From Ulva prolifera (taxonomy: Eukaryota; Chlorophyta; Ulvophyceae; Ulvales; Ulvaceae), in assembly GCA_023078555.1 (NCBI GenBank), contig CM041198.1, forward strand, positions 11,413,874 to 11,477,873: DNA of 64,000 bases. Reading direction: 5' to 3'. Position 1 is the stretch's first letter. Each line of letters opens with the position of its first letter. The notes under the pieces are model-generated. The model did not search any database, was not told the DNA's origin, and saw nothing but the letters and a program-made list of their open reading frames with translations. The translations under genes and the position numbers were made by a program. This document shows, piece after piece, positions 21,663 through 33,099 of this stretch.

Positions 21663-24600
21663 CTCCCCCATAAACCCTGCTACGTCTCCACTAGCTGGAG
21701 TTTATTACGAACTTCCTGCAAAGCAGGTCCGGGCAGCACTTTGGTAAACACATCTGCTAACTGATCAACAGTGCCTACCCATGCTACTTTAAGTTCATCC
21801 ATCTGGACATATTCCCGCACTCGCAAGTGGCGCACACGAATGTGCTTGGATCTGTCAGTGGACACAGCATTCACCGCCAAAATATTGGCACTCTTATTAT
21901 CACCCCACAAAGTCGGCTTATGTGGGGCAAGCTTCACATCGAGAAGCAATTGCTTCATCCACATGAGCTCGTTGGCTGTTGCGCTCATCGCAATGAGCTC
22001 AGCCTCTGTTGTATCCCCAGCCACTATACTCTGCTTCTTCGAACGCCAGAGAACACAGTTCCCATACACCCGAATAATCATACCAGACACACTCTTTAGA
22101 TCCGCAGAATTCGCAAAATCTGCATCTGAAAAAGCCTCTAGTAAACACCCGTGTCCCTCAGAGCCTACAAATTTTATTCCTAGATTTTTCGTGGACTGCA
22201 GGTATCTCAGAACATGTTGCACGGCAGACCAATGTTCCTTCAGACTACTAGACATGTGCCGGGCCAGGGCATGTGCCACATAGCTCAGGTCAGGTGGTGT
22301 CACTCCTGCAATATACTGGATGCTTCCTACAGCACTCATGAACCTGGAATGCTCAGCAGCACTGGCTTTCTCCAGGTCAGGATGCTCTTTCACACTCCTT
22401 AGCTGTTGCCGCGGCACTAATGGAGTGGGAGATTTACGACAGTCAGACATACTGTACTTTTCTAGCAAGTTCTGGATTTTGTTGCGTTGTGTCATTGTGA
22501 TTGTTTTGGCCTTTCGATCACGCGTGATCTCAGTGCCAAGTGCCCAAGACAGGTCACCTAGATCTTTGCCTTCAAATTTCGTGAGAATGACACTGATGAT
22601 TTCCTGCAGCCCCGCGGAGCAACTGAAGATGAATAAATCATCTACCCACAGAAAAATTAGACATCGACCAGTTGTTCTGACATACAGTCCAGGATCACTT
22701 TGTGCGCACACAAATCCTTGTTCAGCCAAGACCTTTACTAAAGCTTTATGCCACTCGCGAGCGGCTTGCTTCAGGCCATACAGTGTTTTATGTAATTTCC
22801 ATACACGTGCTGTCCCGTCTGTGAAGTACGGGGGCTATTCAACGAAAACCTCTTCCTCCAGGTCACCGTTTAGAAAAGCACACTGTATGTCTATATGCTT
22901 GATCTCCAAATCCTCCTGAGCAGCAATGGACAGCAACACACGCAGTGTCGCGTAACTACCGACAGGGGACCAAGTCTCGAAGAAATCTATCCCTTCTACC
23001 TACGAGAAAAACCACGAGCTACATAACGTGCCTTGTAACGCTGAATCTCACCAGCGGGTTCGCGCTTGATCTTGAACACCCACTTGCCCGAGATAGCTTT
23101 CTTTCCCGCAGGTAGATAGCACAACATAAACGTCCCGTGCTCACCCAGTGCTTCCACCTCCTCCTGCATGGCACGCAGCCACGCATCCCTGTCTGGACCC
23201 GCAATCCTTCCTTCATAGAAGGTGGATCAGGGTCAGAAGGCTTCTGCTTCCTGGCGGCAGGTGCTCTGCGCGACCCACGACGCTGAACACTGTGCTGCTC
23301 ACCAGACTCCCCACGCTGATGCTTCAGGCCTGCACCGGACACTCCACAGTCAGCCACGGCTGATGTGTCCTGATTGCAGCCTGGAGACTTGATGTCAGCT
23401 ACTACTGTTTCACTACTAGCAAGATCAGAGCCCGTGGGCTCATGCACAGCAGCTACATCCACAGCCAAAGGAACAAGGCGTCTGCGTACAAGAGGATTCA
23501 TTTTAATGCGGGGAAGAGCAGCTGGAATGGCTCTTACCTCATCAGGCAAATCAACCCCAACAGCGGCAGAGGGGGCAGCCTGGATCTCTCCCCCTAATTC
23601 GGATCCGGACTCCATCTCAATTTCATCCGGCTCATCCTCCCAGGAAGGTCTCAACCCCTCAGCCCCTCGCAGGGCTTAGCTACTGCTCCCGCGCCAGATG
23701 CTGAGGCCGCAGCCGAATTACTCCCTGACCGGACCCGCTGAGCCTCGCGATTCTGATGAGCTGCAGCCCGTTCATCATCGCTGATGGTGTACTCCTCCAT
23801 CTCATCTGCATCGTCCTCACTGTAGATGCCAGGGCCGTCATCATCATCATCATCCATTGGATCATCTGCTGACGGCGGAGACATGGGCAGGACGAATGCA
23901 GCTTCGATGCCAGGGTCATGGAGTTGAGCATTGCGAGTCACCACATACTCGACAGTGCGTGCTGGAGGGGCCCCAGATAGGCGCGCCTGGCCTGGGACCC
24001 GAGGGAAGACATCAACGTCAGGGTGGGCAGCTGCACGAGCAACCGCACGCGTGCGATGCATGGCGTGCCTGGCCACCTCCGGTGTGTCCCGCGCAGGGTC
24101 ACGCCGGAGCACCTCAGCAGAGGAGCCTGCGCCGAAACGCGGAGAGTACACTGCCTCATCAGGCAGTGCATCCTGCCTGAACGTCATGTCCATGGCGGGG
24201 ACCCTACCATGACCCGGGGGGGCGTGCGAGAATTCACGCAGACGTCTCAACACTCCCCCATCATGCGTGGAGTCAGTCACAAACAAGGGGACATCACTGT
24301 CAGTCACGCGGACACCCTCGTTATCACCCTCAAAGACAACCTGTAGGGAGTTCGCAAACTCTGCAGGTTCTCTCTTGTCCACAACGGCGGACGCATCGTA
24401 CTTACGTACGTGCCGGATCATCTGATCCGTGGTGCACATGATCTGCCGCACCGCCACAACCCTACCCCCAGGAACATCCTGGGCGTACACACGCTGCATG
24501 CTGGGCCCCAGCCCAGCACCAACCCAGTATGCGACCATACCCCGTGCGGACAACTTCCGCAAGTGATCATCCCTAGGATACGCATACACCTCAACCCCCC

Positions 24601-27530
24601 ATGGACGCTGCTGCTTCACCAAATCATGGAACACCTCAACGGAGGTGTCTCTGAAAAAAGCCATGTAGGGAATAATATCCCTGTCACAAGACCTGGTCAA
24701 AAACTCGTCCAGTTCTGTCATAGTGAGCAACTCCCACTTGCGCTTCTCCTCCTCACGCAACTTATCACGTTCGGCCTTTTTCATGCGCTTATTAGCCCGC
24801 TCAGCCTGCTGTACATCCGCAGCTGTATTTGCAGCATTGGCAGCTTTCTGGGCTTTCATCATTATTGCCAGTTTGTCATGGTACAGCGCCGAGCACGGCG
24901 TGAGATTGTGACCATGGATGACACTGACAAGGCATTCAATCCACAGGAACAGAGGAAGACCGCTCGCAAGCAGTGCAGCTCGGACTGCCTCGAAGGCAAT
25001 ACCGATCCTCCGCTCGATCATGCCATTACAGCGATGATCAGCTGTGGGGGTGGTGCGGTGTGTGATGCCACGACGCTGGAGGTAGAGCTTTCAGGCCTCA
25101 ACCATGAACTCCCCCCCTTTGTCGGTGTGAAGGATGCGCACACCCGGTTCACCTGGCTTCACCACATTCACCCGAACGCGCTCAATGATGTAAGAGATCA
25201 TGGCCGCAGCCTCACTCTTCTTACGCAGACCGACAATGAAAGTATAACGCGTGAAGGCGCACATCACAAACAGAACATATTTCACACCGCCGATCCCAAC
25301 TGGAGTGATGGGACCAGCCAAATCAGCATGCAATTGCTCACCAGGGTATTTCGCCTGGCCTAAGAGCTCACGATTATTGGCTGAGATTTTGCCCGCGGGC
25401 ACTTTGCCAATTCTGCAGCCGTGACAACGATTCCCCATTGGCTCGGGGTCAACTTTAAAATTTCAAATCACCATAAAATTCACCTTTTGACTGCATACGC
25501 TTCAAGACCCAATTTGACTGGTGAAAGGACAAATGGGCGAGAAATGCAGGTTCCAGCAAGTAAGCATCATGTGGGACCTCAGCTCCCCCAGCATTGGGGC
25601 GCTGCAGGTCGATTGCCGCAGCAGCCACATGACACCACTGCTGTTGATCCTCCACAACAGAGGTTGGACTGCTCTGGTCAGACCAGACCACTCCCCTGTT
25701 GACAGGATGACCCTCAAGAACAGGCTTCTTGACGGAACACATTTTGAAGGCAAAGACACGACACTTATCCTCGTCCAGCTCCTGGTATTTGGACGCATCC
25801 TCAATACCAGTCGCCATATCTCCGAGACCGGGGACATACAACACACTCCTACGCGTGTCTAAGTAGATTTGTTCATGACGAAGACTCATAGTACTCAGTA
25901 TATTGTATGGACACTCAGGAGCATAGTACACACCCGGGATTTCCACATCCAGAGGATGCTTATTCCCATGCTCATCCACATAAGTGCCCAGGTTCACCTG
26001 AATGGTTCCCCTGCCCATAATGGGGATCTTGCCTGGTCCCGCGGGATTGGCAGTTCTCTGGCACGGACCATACTCAGTGAACATGTCGCGATTGCCCACA
26101 ATGTGAATGTCAGAACCGCTATCAATGATAAAATTCCACGGCGCCAATGCATCATGATCCGGGAACTCTTCAGGCAGTTCTACAGCACAAACATCTTTGG
26201 CCGCGGCCTGTTTGCGCTGGGGGCAGTTCGCACGCAAGTGTCCCTTCTTCTTGCACAAGAAGCAGGTCCTGGTCTCCTCGCGAGGAGCCTTGCCAGCGTC
26301 GAGCGCGGCAACTGCAGGACCGTCGCCTCTCTGCTGATTGCGCCAGCCTTGGCCTGGTTTGCCCGCGGGCGGACCAGACCTAGCCTGCAGCCGCTGCTGC
26401 TTGAGCAAATCAGCATGCTCAGTCAAACGTGCAATGATGACATGGGGGGAGGAGTGTTGGACTTCGCCGCGCACGGCATTGAACTCCTCCACCACTTCCA
26501 AAAGTTTTAATCGGAGCCATCGCTGGCCCACATCGGCACCTAGTGCCTCCAATTGAGTGTACACACTCATCACTTCACCACAGTAAGGCCCAACGTCTCT
26601 ATTTCGCTGTGACAATGAGTTGAATCGACTCCACAGTCTGTGGATCTCGGCTTCAGTGCTAGGCCTATACTTTGCAGTCAGGTAGGCCCATGCTTCACAC
26701 AGATGTGACATGCGATAGACAGTGGTCCTATCCGCGTCAGGCAAAGACATAAGGCCTTGAGTCCTTGCTCTAGCATGGACACGCTGGTCGTCCGCGGACG
26801 GTGCGTGCTGCAACAGATGGTCTAGCTCGAATTGACCCAACCACAGGAAGACTTTCTGCTCGTACGCAACGAAACTTTCGGTCTTATAATTCCATTCAGG
26901 CAGTTTTACTTTCGACAAATCAGGCTCGTTACGTCCCCGAGATGCACGCAGCGCTTCGGTCAACGTTTCGAGTGTGATGAAAGACTCAGTGTGACCATGA
27001 TCGTTTACAACATGAGAGGAAAAAGGCACCTGCTGGCCACTCTGCCATGTCTGGGAAGAGGGAAGTGGTCGGATAACTCGTCCGCCACGAAGTAACATGC
27101 CCGCGGGCTGTTCTCCTTCAGGGAGCTGCTGGACAGCGTCCCCGTCGACGATTGGCTGTTGGCCAGCCTCGTCTTGCCTCTCCTCGGGAGGAGAGTTGGC
27201 ATTAGAGAGATCGAGGTTAGACATCCTGCAGTAGGACGGATGGTTGTTTGTTGCGCGCAGCAACTAACCAATGGGATGGCTCGCAAGCCAACAGGTTGAG
27301 AAAGTAAGCGAACGCATTCCCTTTTCCCAGCGCTGATCATTAAGAACAAGCTTCTCGAATTGTATCTAATAACAATATGCTACGAGATCGCTTAATGAAG
27401 CATGCGCTTGTGACCGCGGTCTGAGCGCCGGCAGAACAGTGGAATGCCTGCTGTGTCTGCGTACAGACTTTGGCCAACGGCTTCCTGAACAAGACCATAA
27501 AAGACATAACGCAAACATTCACCGATACCA

Positions 27531-27880
27531 TGTTAGAAAGTCTATCCTTCGTACAGGTCAGACACGCAGTCTTACGTCAGGTCAGGACGCCAGCATCTCA
27601 TACCTGCTACGCACAGAGGTAGAACAAGAGAGATGCTGAGGGAGAGACAGGATACTGCTAGTACCGTGAAACAGTGAGAAGAATGATTACAGCTCTCTGT
27701 GTGCACAACCATATATGCACACTGAATAGTCAAGATTACGGCGGGAGATCCCCGCAGGATCTCCCTGACTACTCCGGGACAATCCTACTGGCGGCTTACC
27801 CCTGCACCTGATCCGCAGACCGATCGTGCATGGGTGCACCTGTCACCACACTGCTGCCCGCAAGCTCATGCATTGTGACA
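27531..27880 (-). repeat. Copia 5' LTR (outer pair)
   Basis: 350 bp, TGTTAGAAAG...CATTGTGACA on the plus strand, nearly identical to 19195-19543. The adjoining sequence on the element strand, TGGTATCGGTG, resembles an initiator-Met tRNA primer site. Confidence 0.9.
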
Positions 27881-27885
27881 GAAGC

Positions 27886-28500
27886 CAACATCGAGTTCAG
27901 CCGCAAAATAGTTGAAAGAGCGCGTGAGCAGACGTAGAGCGCCCGCAGAGCGACGACAGCGGGGGAAGCTGTGGGCCTACGTCCGGGCCGCACACCCATG
28001 CAGGCCATTGAAGATGCAGTCATGGTGGATCTCATACACTGCATGTGCGGCCACGTAAATGTCGGCCCGGCTGTTCGCTATTTCGAAAGCCTCCCCAAGA
28101 TGGACATCGATGATGTCACGGTCTGTAAGCTCCAAGATTTGCAACGATGCGCCCTGCTGCTCACCTGCAGCCCCCGACCGCCTGTGGCCGCCCGGACACC
28201 GCCAGTCCAGATCGGCGTGCGGTAGTTTGAAGCTGTCCTCCAAAATCTGAAGACAGGCACTGTAGCGGGCCCAAGCGGGTGGATGTATGAACACAGCTGC
28301 GTCTTCGGCCTTAGGCCTTTTGCGACCCGCCTCATTGTGATTGAAATGCCATCCTGGGTTCTCGTCCCATTGCAATCGGCGAGGCCTTCGTCCGACTGGC
28401 CAGCAGCTGCACCTTCGGCGTGTGCCCTGCTTGCAAATCGTAGATAGGGGGGTATAGCCAGTATCTTGGTCCACGCATTGCGACCAGGATTTGCAGACCC
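27886..28500 (-). CDS. Unrecognised open frame flanking the copia insertion
   Basis: The minus strand is open from 28474 to 27977 (about 165 codons). It includes DRDIIDVHLGEAFEIANSRA followed by DIYVAAHAVYEIHHDCIFNG, which reads like real protein. I cannot assign a family. Given its setting it may be part of another transposable element. A second minus-strand frame overlaps it, so even the frame is uncertain. Confidence 0.3.
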
Positions 28501-28569
28501 CACCACCGTCACAGTGTCCACAGACCCACAGAATACCTTTGATGGGATTTCTAGGGAGGCAATGTCTGG

Positions 28570-28780
28570 GAAGTCACAGGAGGAGCAGCTCGCTTAGCCC
28601 CTCCCAAAGGTCCTCCCGCACTTTCGCGCAATGCATGGACAGGGTAGTCCGCTTACACCCCTGCGGAGCTGCGCATCGAGTCGGGCGTGCGACAGGGCGA
28701 CCCCTTGTGCCCGCACATGTTTGCTCTCACCGATGTGGCCACCCTGCGGTGGGGCCAGGTACCAAAGTTATAATTTTATT
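28570..28780 (+). mobile_element. LINE-type reverse transcriptase fragment
   Basis: Plus-strand frame from about 28655 reads YTPAELRIESGVRQGDPLCP then HMFALTDVATLRWG. The GVRQGDPLxP box is a hallmark of non-LTR retrotransposon RTs. Only this block is recognisable. It is on the same strand as the LINE tail at 30.7-31.6 kb and could be an upstream part of it, separated by unrelated DNA. Confidence 0.65.
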
Positions 28781-29857
28781 AACAGAATCGACTATATTTC
28801 GTGAGGATGACCTCCACCCAGGCAAACCTGAATGCCCTGAGTCACAAAGACACGCCTCATCTACCGCATGCTCAGCTAACAGAGCTGAAAGTTTTGTTGA
28901 TCAAACCTGAAATCGCTTTTGCCCGGGATGCTGTGCGCCTAGCTGCCCGCCCACGCCTAGCCATGCCTCGGCAGACAGTAGCTGACCTCTAATCACCAGC
29001 AGACCTGCAAATCACATCACGGTTGTCAGGATCGACAGGCAGTTGTATGATGTTGCAGCTGTCAAACTCTCGCCGATACTTGCTGACGTACCAGCGTTGC
29101 AGAGCGTGCGGCCGCTACCCCTCTGAAATCCGCAACAGACACGAAATTACCTCTCGCATGGCATGGAATTAGCGCTTGATCAGCGGCATACTATAGACAT
29201 GCCACTGGTGTCTGCTACCAGGGCAACAGTCGTGCACAGCTCAGCCTGCCCTGCACCTCACGACCCGTGCAAAGAGTCTACGAGATCAGCACAAATCTGC
29301 CGGTTTTCACATGCCCTCCGCTCCGGCTTTCCTCTACTCAGCATCTCTGCCCTGCAGGGCGTCGCCATGCCACGCACACAAACACACCTCATACATGCAC
29401 GCTGCACATGCGTTGTGCATGTTGTTTGCACATCTATGGTTCATTTTCTGTCCCCATACTGTGGAATTACAACTTTAGTACCTGGTCCCACCGCCTGGAG
29501 GCAGAACAGTGGCTCGCCCCCAATGCCCTTGTGACAACGCCAATGCCACGTCGACGCGTATGTGTAGGGCGACGCAGACAGCATTGCACCCACAGACATG
29601 TACGGAATCACGCATGCGGCAACCTCTCACCGCCACACACGCGCCGAAACTCCCACCGCAAGCGCGGCTGAGATTGCCACGCACCAGACTGCCCGGCTGC
29701 TATCGGGCGCAACAAATGCAAGGGTGCCCCAGCCCCCCACTTCCAGTCCTACCCAACACACCCTCTATCAAGCAGAACTGCCCCTGCCCAGCACAACGGC
29801 CCAGCGAGGCGATCACTGCGTAGCATGTCCAAGCTAGAGCACGCCTAAATCACCGAA
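28781..29857. other. Unassigned repeat-island sequence
   Basis: Contains CA-rich, ACACAAACACACC-type stretches (about 29370-29400) and several short plus-strand frames. The frame near 29480 reads STWSHRLEAEQWLAPNALV. No family could be assigned. Confidence 0.3.
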
Positions 29858-29858
29858 A

Positions 29859-30435
29859 ATACCGTAGTAAATGTAAAGACTCGCGAATGTCCGCCCCAAA
29901 AAATATCCAGCGACGACAATGATGCGATGTCCCGGCATGTATCTACGTGGAGCGGCGAATGAGAAATAAACAATTCCTGGCGTCCCGGGCTTCTTGTTGC
30001 TGACGCGACGAGCTGCAAAACAATGCATTATGCTCTGTCCGTAGCAGCGCAAATACGACGACGGTACAACAAGTGACCGCTGGTACTGTGTCGTTTCCCG
30101 AGCTTTAGTGCAGGTTGTCAGTCCCACCTATTGCAAGCTACAGCACTGCACATCCATCAAGAGCCCTGACAATCGTAACTCTCCATCATTGATTGGCGTG
30201 CTATCTGCAGTCATTTATTACAATCAATAAGCAATGTGACATCGGTGTGACGAGCACCAAAACAATGATCTGCGCTGTCCGGTCCGGTCAAGCAGGCGAC
30301 CGACAAACCTCGAACAAATGATCTGACTGTCTGTCCCTTTTGCCGCTGTATTGACGGCCGAAAAATCGAAAACAATGATTTCGGCGTCCTGTCCCGGCAC
30401 GTGCCGTAGCGAGTCTTCACATTTGCTACGGTATC
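29859..30435. repeat. Inverted-repeat-bounded array of about 54-bp degenerate units
   Basis: The ends form an inverted repeat. ATACCGTAGTAAATGTAAAG at 29859 matches the reverse complement of about 30410-30435 at 24 of 26 positions. Between them about six related units can be aligned on the minus strand, each built on CCGGGACA...ATCATTGTTTT...TCG. Three lie at about 30400-30235 and three at about 30050-29885, with a different 180-bp spacer between the groups. On the minus strand the units also read as repeated peptides of the type GQDAEIIVFDF, GTDSQIICSRF and GHRIIVVAGYF. No known transposon family was recognised. Confidence 0.55.
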
Positions 30436-30689
30436 TTGGTATGTTCGGGTTGCTGCTGTACGTGTGGGACGTGTCCAATGTAAGCAGCGGGAAACTGTAC
30501 ATTGAGCGGGCGAGATCATGCATGGGACTGAGGTGTCAAAGGGTGCACAACGGTGAAAAAATGAGTGGTCATGCCTACTTTTGCTTAATGGTGTATACCC
30601 CGCGATGCTCTTCTCGCAGCATATATGGCTACCTGTCTGCCGCAAACGTATGGCCATCCTCTCTAAATCAACAGCAGAGGTGTATATAC

Positions 30690-30935
30690 ATGATCCTGAT
30701 CCACCACTGCCAACCGCCCAAGTCGCGGGCCCTTCGTGCGCGGCAGCGTCGCCTGCGGGGCCGTCGCCTGCAGCCCCGCCGCCGCCACCGGCCGCGCGCG
30801 ATGCGGCGGCGCCGGCGCCGGAGGCTGCCCCAGCCGCCGATGCCGCAGCGGCTGGACGGAGAAACCGTGTGGAGCGACCCGCGCCGGACGCCGCGTAGGC
30901 TGCGACCCATGCATCTGGCTGCGGCGCCAGAGGCA

Positions 30936-30970
<35 letters not shown>

Positions 30971-31580
30971 GCAAGGTGGACAGGGTGCTGCAGGGGCTGG
31001 GGTGCAGGTCACTGCCGCGCAAGAGGAGGGGCTGGAGGAGGCGCTCATGGCGATGGCGCGGGAGGCGGGAGAAGGTGGGGGACGTCATGTTTGTGCCGCC
31101 TGATGCCCCTTTGTGCATAGGGCATGTGTCGATTGTGAACCCCTGTGCTAGCACCTATTGCAGCGCGGCGACTCGGGCGCAGGGTCTGCTGCGGCGGTGC
31201 GGGACGTGCAGAAACGCAATGTATACCTTGCGTACGAGCCTGGTGCATATAATTGTGTGCCATTGTCGCATGAGACACATGGTAGATTGGGGCGGTCTGG
31301 CACATTTGAATCGGCTGGCTGTGGTTGCGTCTCGGTGTGGTGTGGTGGACCATGGCGTGTTGTGACGAATGCTTGCGCCGGTTGAGCGTGGAGATGTGCA
31401 AAGGGAATGCTTATGTGCTCCGTATGGGGCTTCAATCTTTGGCAGGTATTGCCGGTACGGCTGTAGTGCGAGCTCGTGCCCGACCTAATGCCATGGATGA
31501 GTAGGTTTGCGAGTGGATCCGAGAACCGGTTGCATGCCCAGTTTCTGTCCTTTGCTAATACATACACGCAAATGTGTTGA
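30690..31580 (+). mobile_element. Second LINE copy, ORF2 C-terminal tail and 3' end
   Basis: Begins with a Pro/Ala-rich linker (PSCAAASPAGPSPAAPPPPP) interrupted by a 34-base G run. It then encodes GDVMFVPPDAPLCIGHVSIV and NPCASTYC, and in a shifted frame VQKRNVYLAYEPGAY and CVPLSHETHGRLGR. This is the same ending as the minus-strand copy at 16.5-17.4 kb. Frame changes between the blocks show decay. The 3' end GTCCTTTGCTAATACATACA matches the CCTTTGTAACTACATACA end of the other copies. Confidence 0.75.
30936..30969. repeat. Poly-G tract, 34 bases
   Basis: Uninterrupted run of G within the GC-rich linker region of the LINE copy. Exact length may be affected by sequencing slippage. Confidence 0.95.
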
Positions 31581-33030
31581 TAGGGAGCTTGACACCTGCG
31601 GTAACAGGACCAAGCAAGGCATACAAGCAAAGCGGTCATGCCAACTCTCCTTCCCCACCTCCCTCTGCGATTTGTAGGGAGCTGCTGCTACAAGCGTTTT
31701 GAAGGTCCATATGGATCGGGTCCCGATGGATCGCCTGTTTCGTATTGAGTAGCCATGGGTCATAAGAGATGTCTTCTATATCCGACAGAGGCCATTATTC
31801 AAGGACTTATCCAATACTACTGGGTTTCGTCACAAGACTGGGCGTGCAGACCTCCGACAAGATGCAGAGCCGAGCTCTGCCAGTTGCATGTCCCAGATTA
31901 CGCTCAGAATGCATACTGTAGCCGATGAACAGACGATGTACTCGATGAGGATCTGTGGTCTCTCCAATGCTCACCTTTGGGCTGGGGCACGGGGCTGTGC
32001 GCGCCATTTGCAAGTTCCCCAACGTGTGGGCTGGGCCCGTGAAGTGTGCACTACTATCTCGAGCTGACTGACTGACATTGCACACGCGATGGCAGTGAGC
32101 CAAGCCACGGCTGTGTGATCCGGACGGTCCTGCGGGAACTTGCTGGAGCCACAGAAGCGATGCCGCAGCGCACAACAATGCGGCGTCACGACTCCATGAG
32201 CAAGTAGCGGTGGGCGATAACGGTCCCCCATAGTGCCTTGCACGTCAGGGAGTGGGATTCCGAAGCATCTCATTGATCGTCGCGGAGGCCGGGCTTCCTC
32301 GAGCGTCACAAATGCGTGCATGGCAAACTCCACCCGCCACGGGTACAAGGCATATCGATGCGATAACGCCCATGCAGTAGCACAGCCGAGCATCCGACGT
32401 GTTTCATTCTACAGATTGCGTGTACGGGTCTGGACTCTGCTGCGACGGCGATGTGGGCTGCACGAGTGGGTGGCTGGGGGTAGTCGATGAGGCTGTGCCC
32501 GCAACTGCGAGTCTTTCGCCGCCTCGCAGTGGATCTCGCCACGGCCCCATGTCCCCAGAAATCTCCAGGATGGCAGAATTGTGTGACCTCAATGTAGGCG
32601 TCCCGCAACGATGAATAACGCTCACATAATTTTCTGTCGCGTCGCAGCGGCCACATAACCTTCTTGCCTGTGGATCACTGATAAGCGTGACGTCGCTGCA
32701 ATCTGCAGCAGCACGTGGCATGGAGAGCTCCCAAGCATCGATTAGAGAAAATTCAATCGATACTGCGTCAAAGGATCGAAGCGCGGTTGACATGTCCCGG
32801 AGGAAGGCAGGCTTCGTCAATCCCGGGTACGGTAAACAGTGGAAGTAGCCTGATCATGTCATACATGTCTCCACTGCTCTGGTGACCGTCCAATAGCACA
32901 TGTGCATGAAATGCAGGGCCACACGTATGGATACCCATTCATAGGCACAGCTGCTTTGATACGTTACACATGTTGCCCGATCAATATGCCCAACTTCATT
33001 GCATGGATTCGTGTCCTGGATGCAGGAAGA
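31581..33030. other. Unassigned stretch between LINE copy and EXO84
   Basis: CG-rich, with minus-strand open frames at 31971-32393 and 32404-32820 that carry no motif I recognise. It may be old repeat DNA. The upstream region and any 5' exon of EXO84 would lie at its right end. Confidence 0.3.
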
Positions 33031-33099
33031 GACGGGTCTTGTTTGGGAGTCAGCCTGCTTTAAGTAGAGACAATGATAAACGAAATACAGCTTTGGGCC

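Larger units (their letters stand above)
19195..27880 (-). mobile_element. Ty1/copia LTR retrotransposon, nested/recombined, three LTRs (fossil)
   Basis: Minus-strand copia element bounded by LTRs at 19195-19543 and 27531-27880, with a 5-bp target duplication GAAGC at 19190-19194 and 27881-27885. A purine-rich tract adjoins the inner edge of the 3' LTR, and a primer-binding-like site adjoins the 5' LTR. In element order the parts are gag with a CCHC knuckle (about 27260-26200), protease (about 26130), GAG-pre-integrase (about 25500), integrase (about 25400-24300), reverse transcriptase (about 23100-22300) and RNase H (to 21680). A third LTR of a different subtype (21307-21662) interrupts it and is followed by a second RT/RNase H block (21218-19561). 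The outer LTRs differ at roughly 3% of sites by eye, so the insertion is fairly young. The coding part is broken, with perhaps four or five interruptions. Confidence 0.88.

Noticed and set aside
27977-28474. Assignment of the minus-strand frame to a named transposase or capsid family
   Set aside because: The sequence looks protein-like, but no diagnostic motif supports any specific family.
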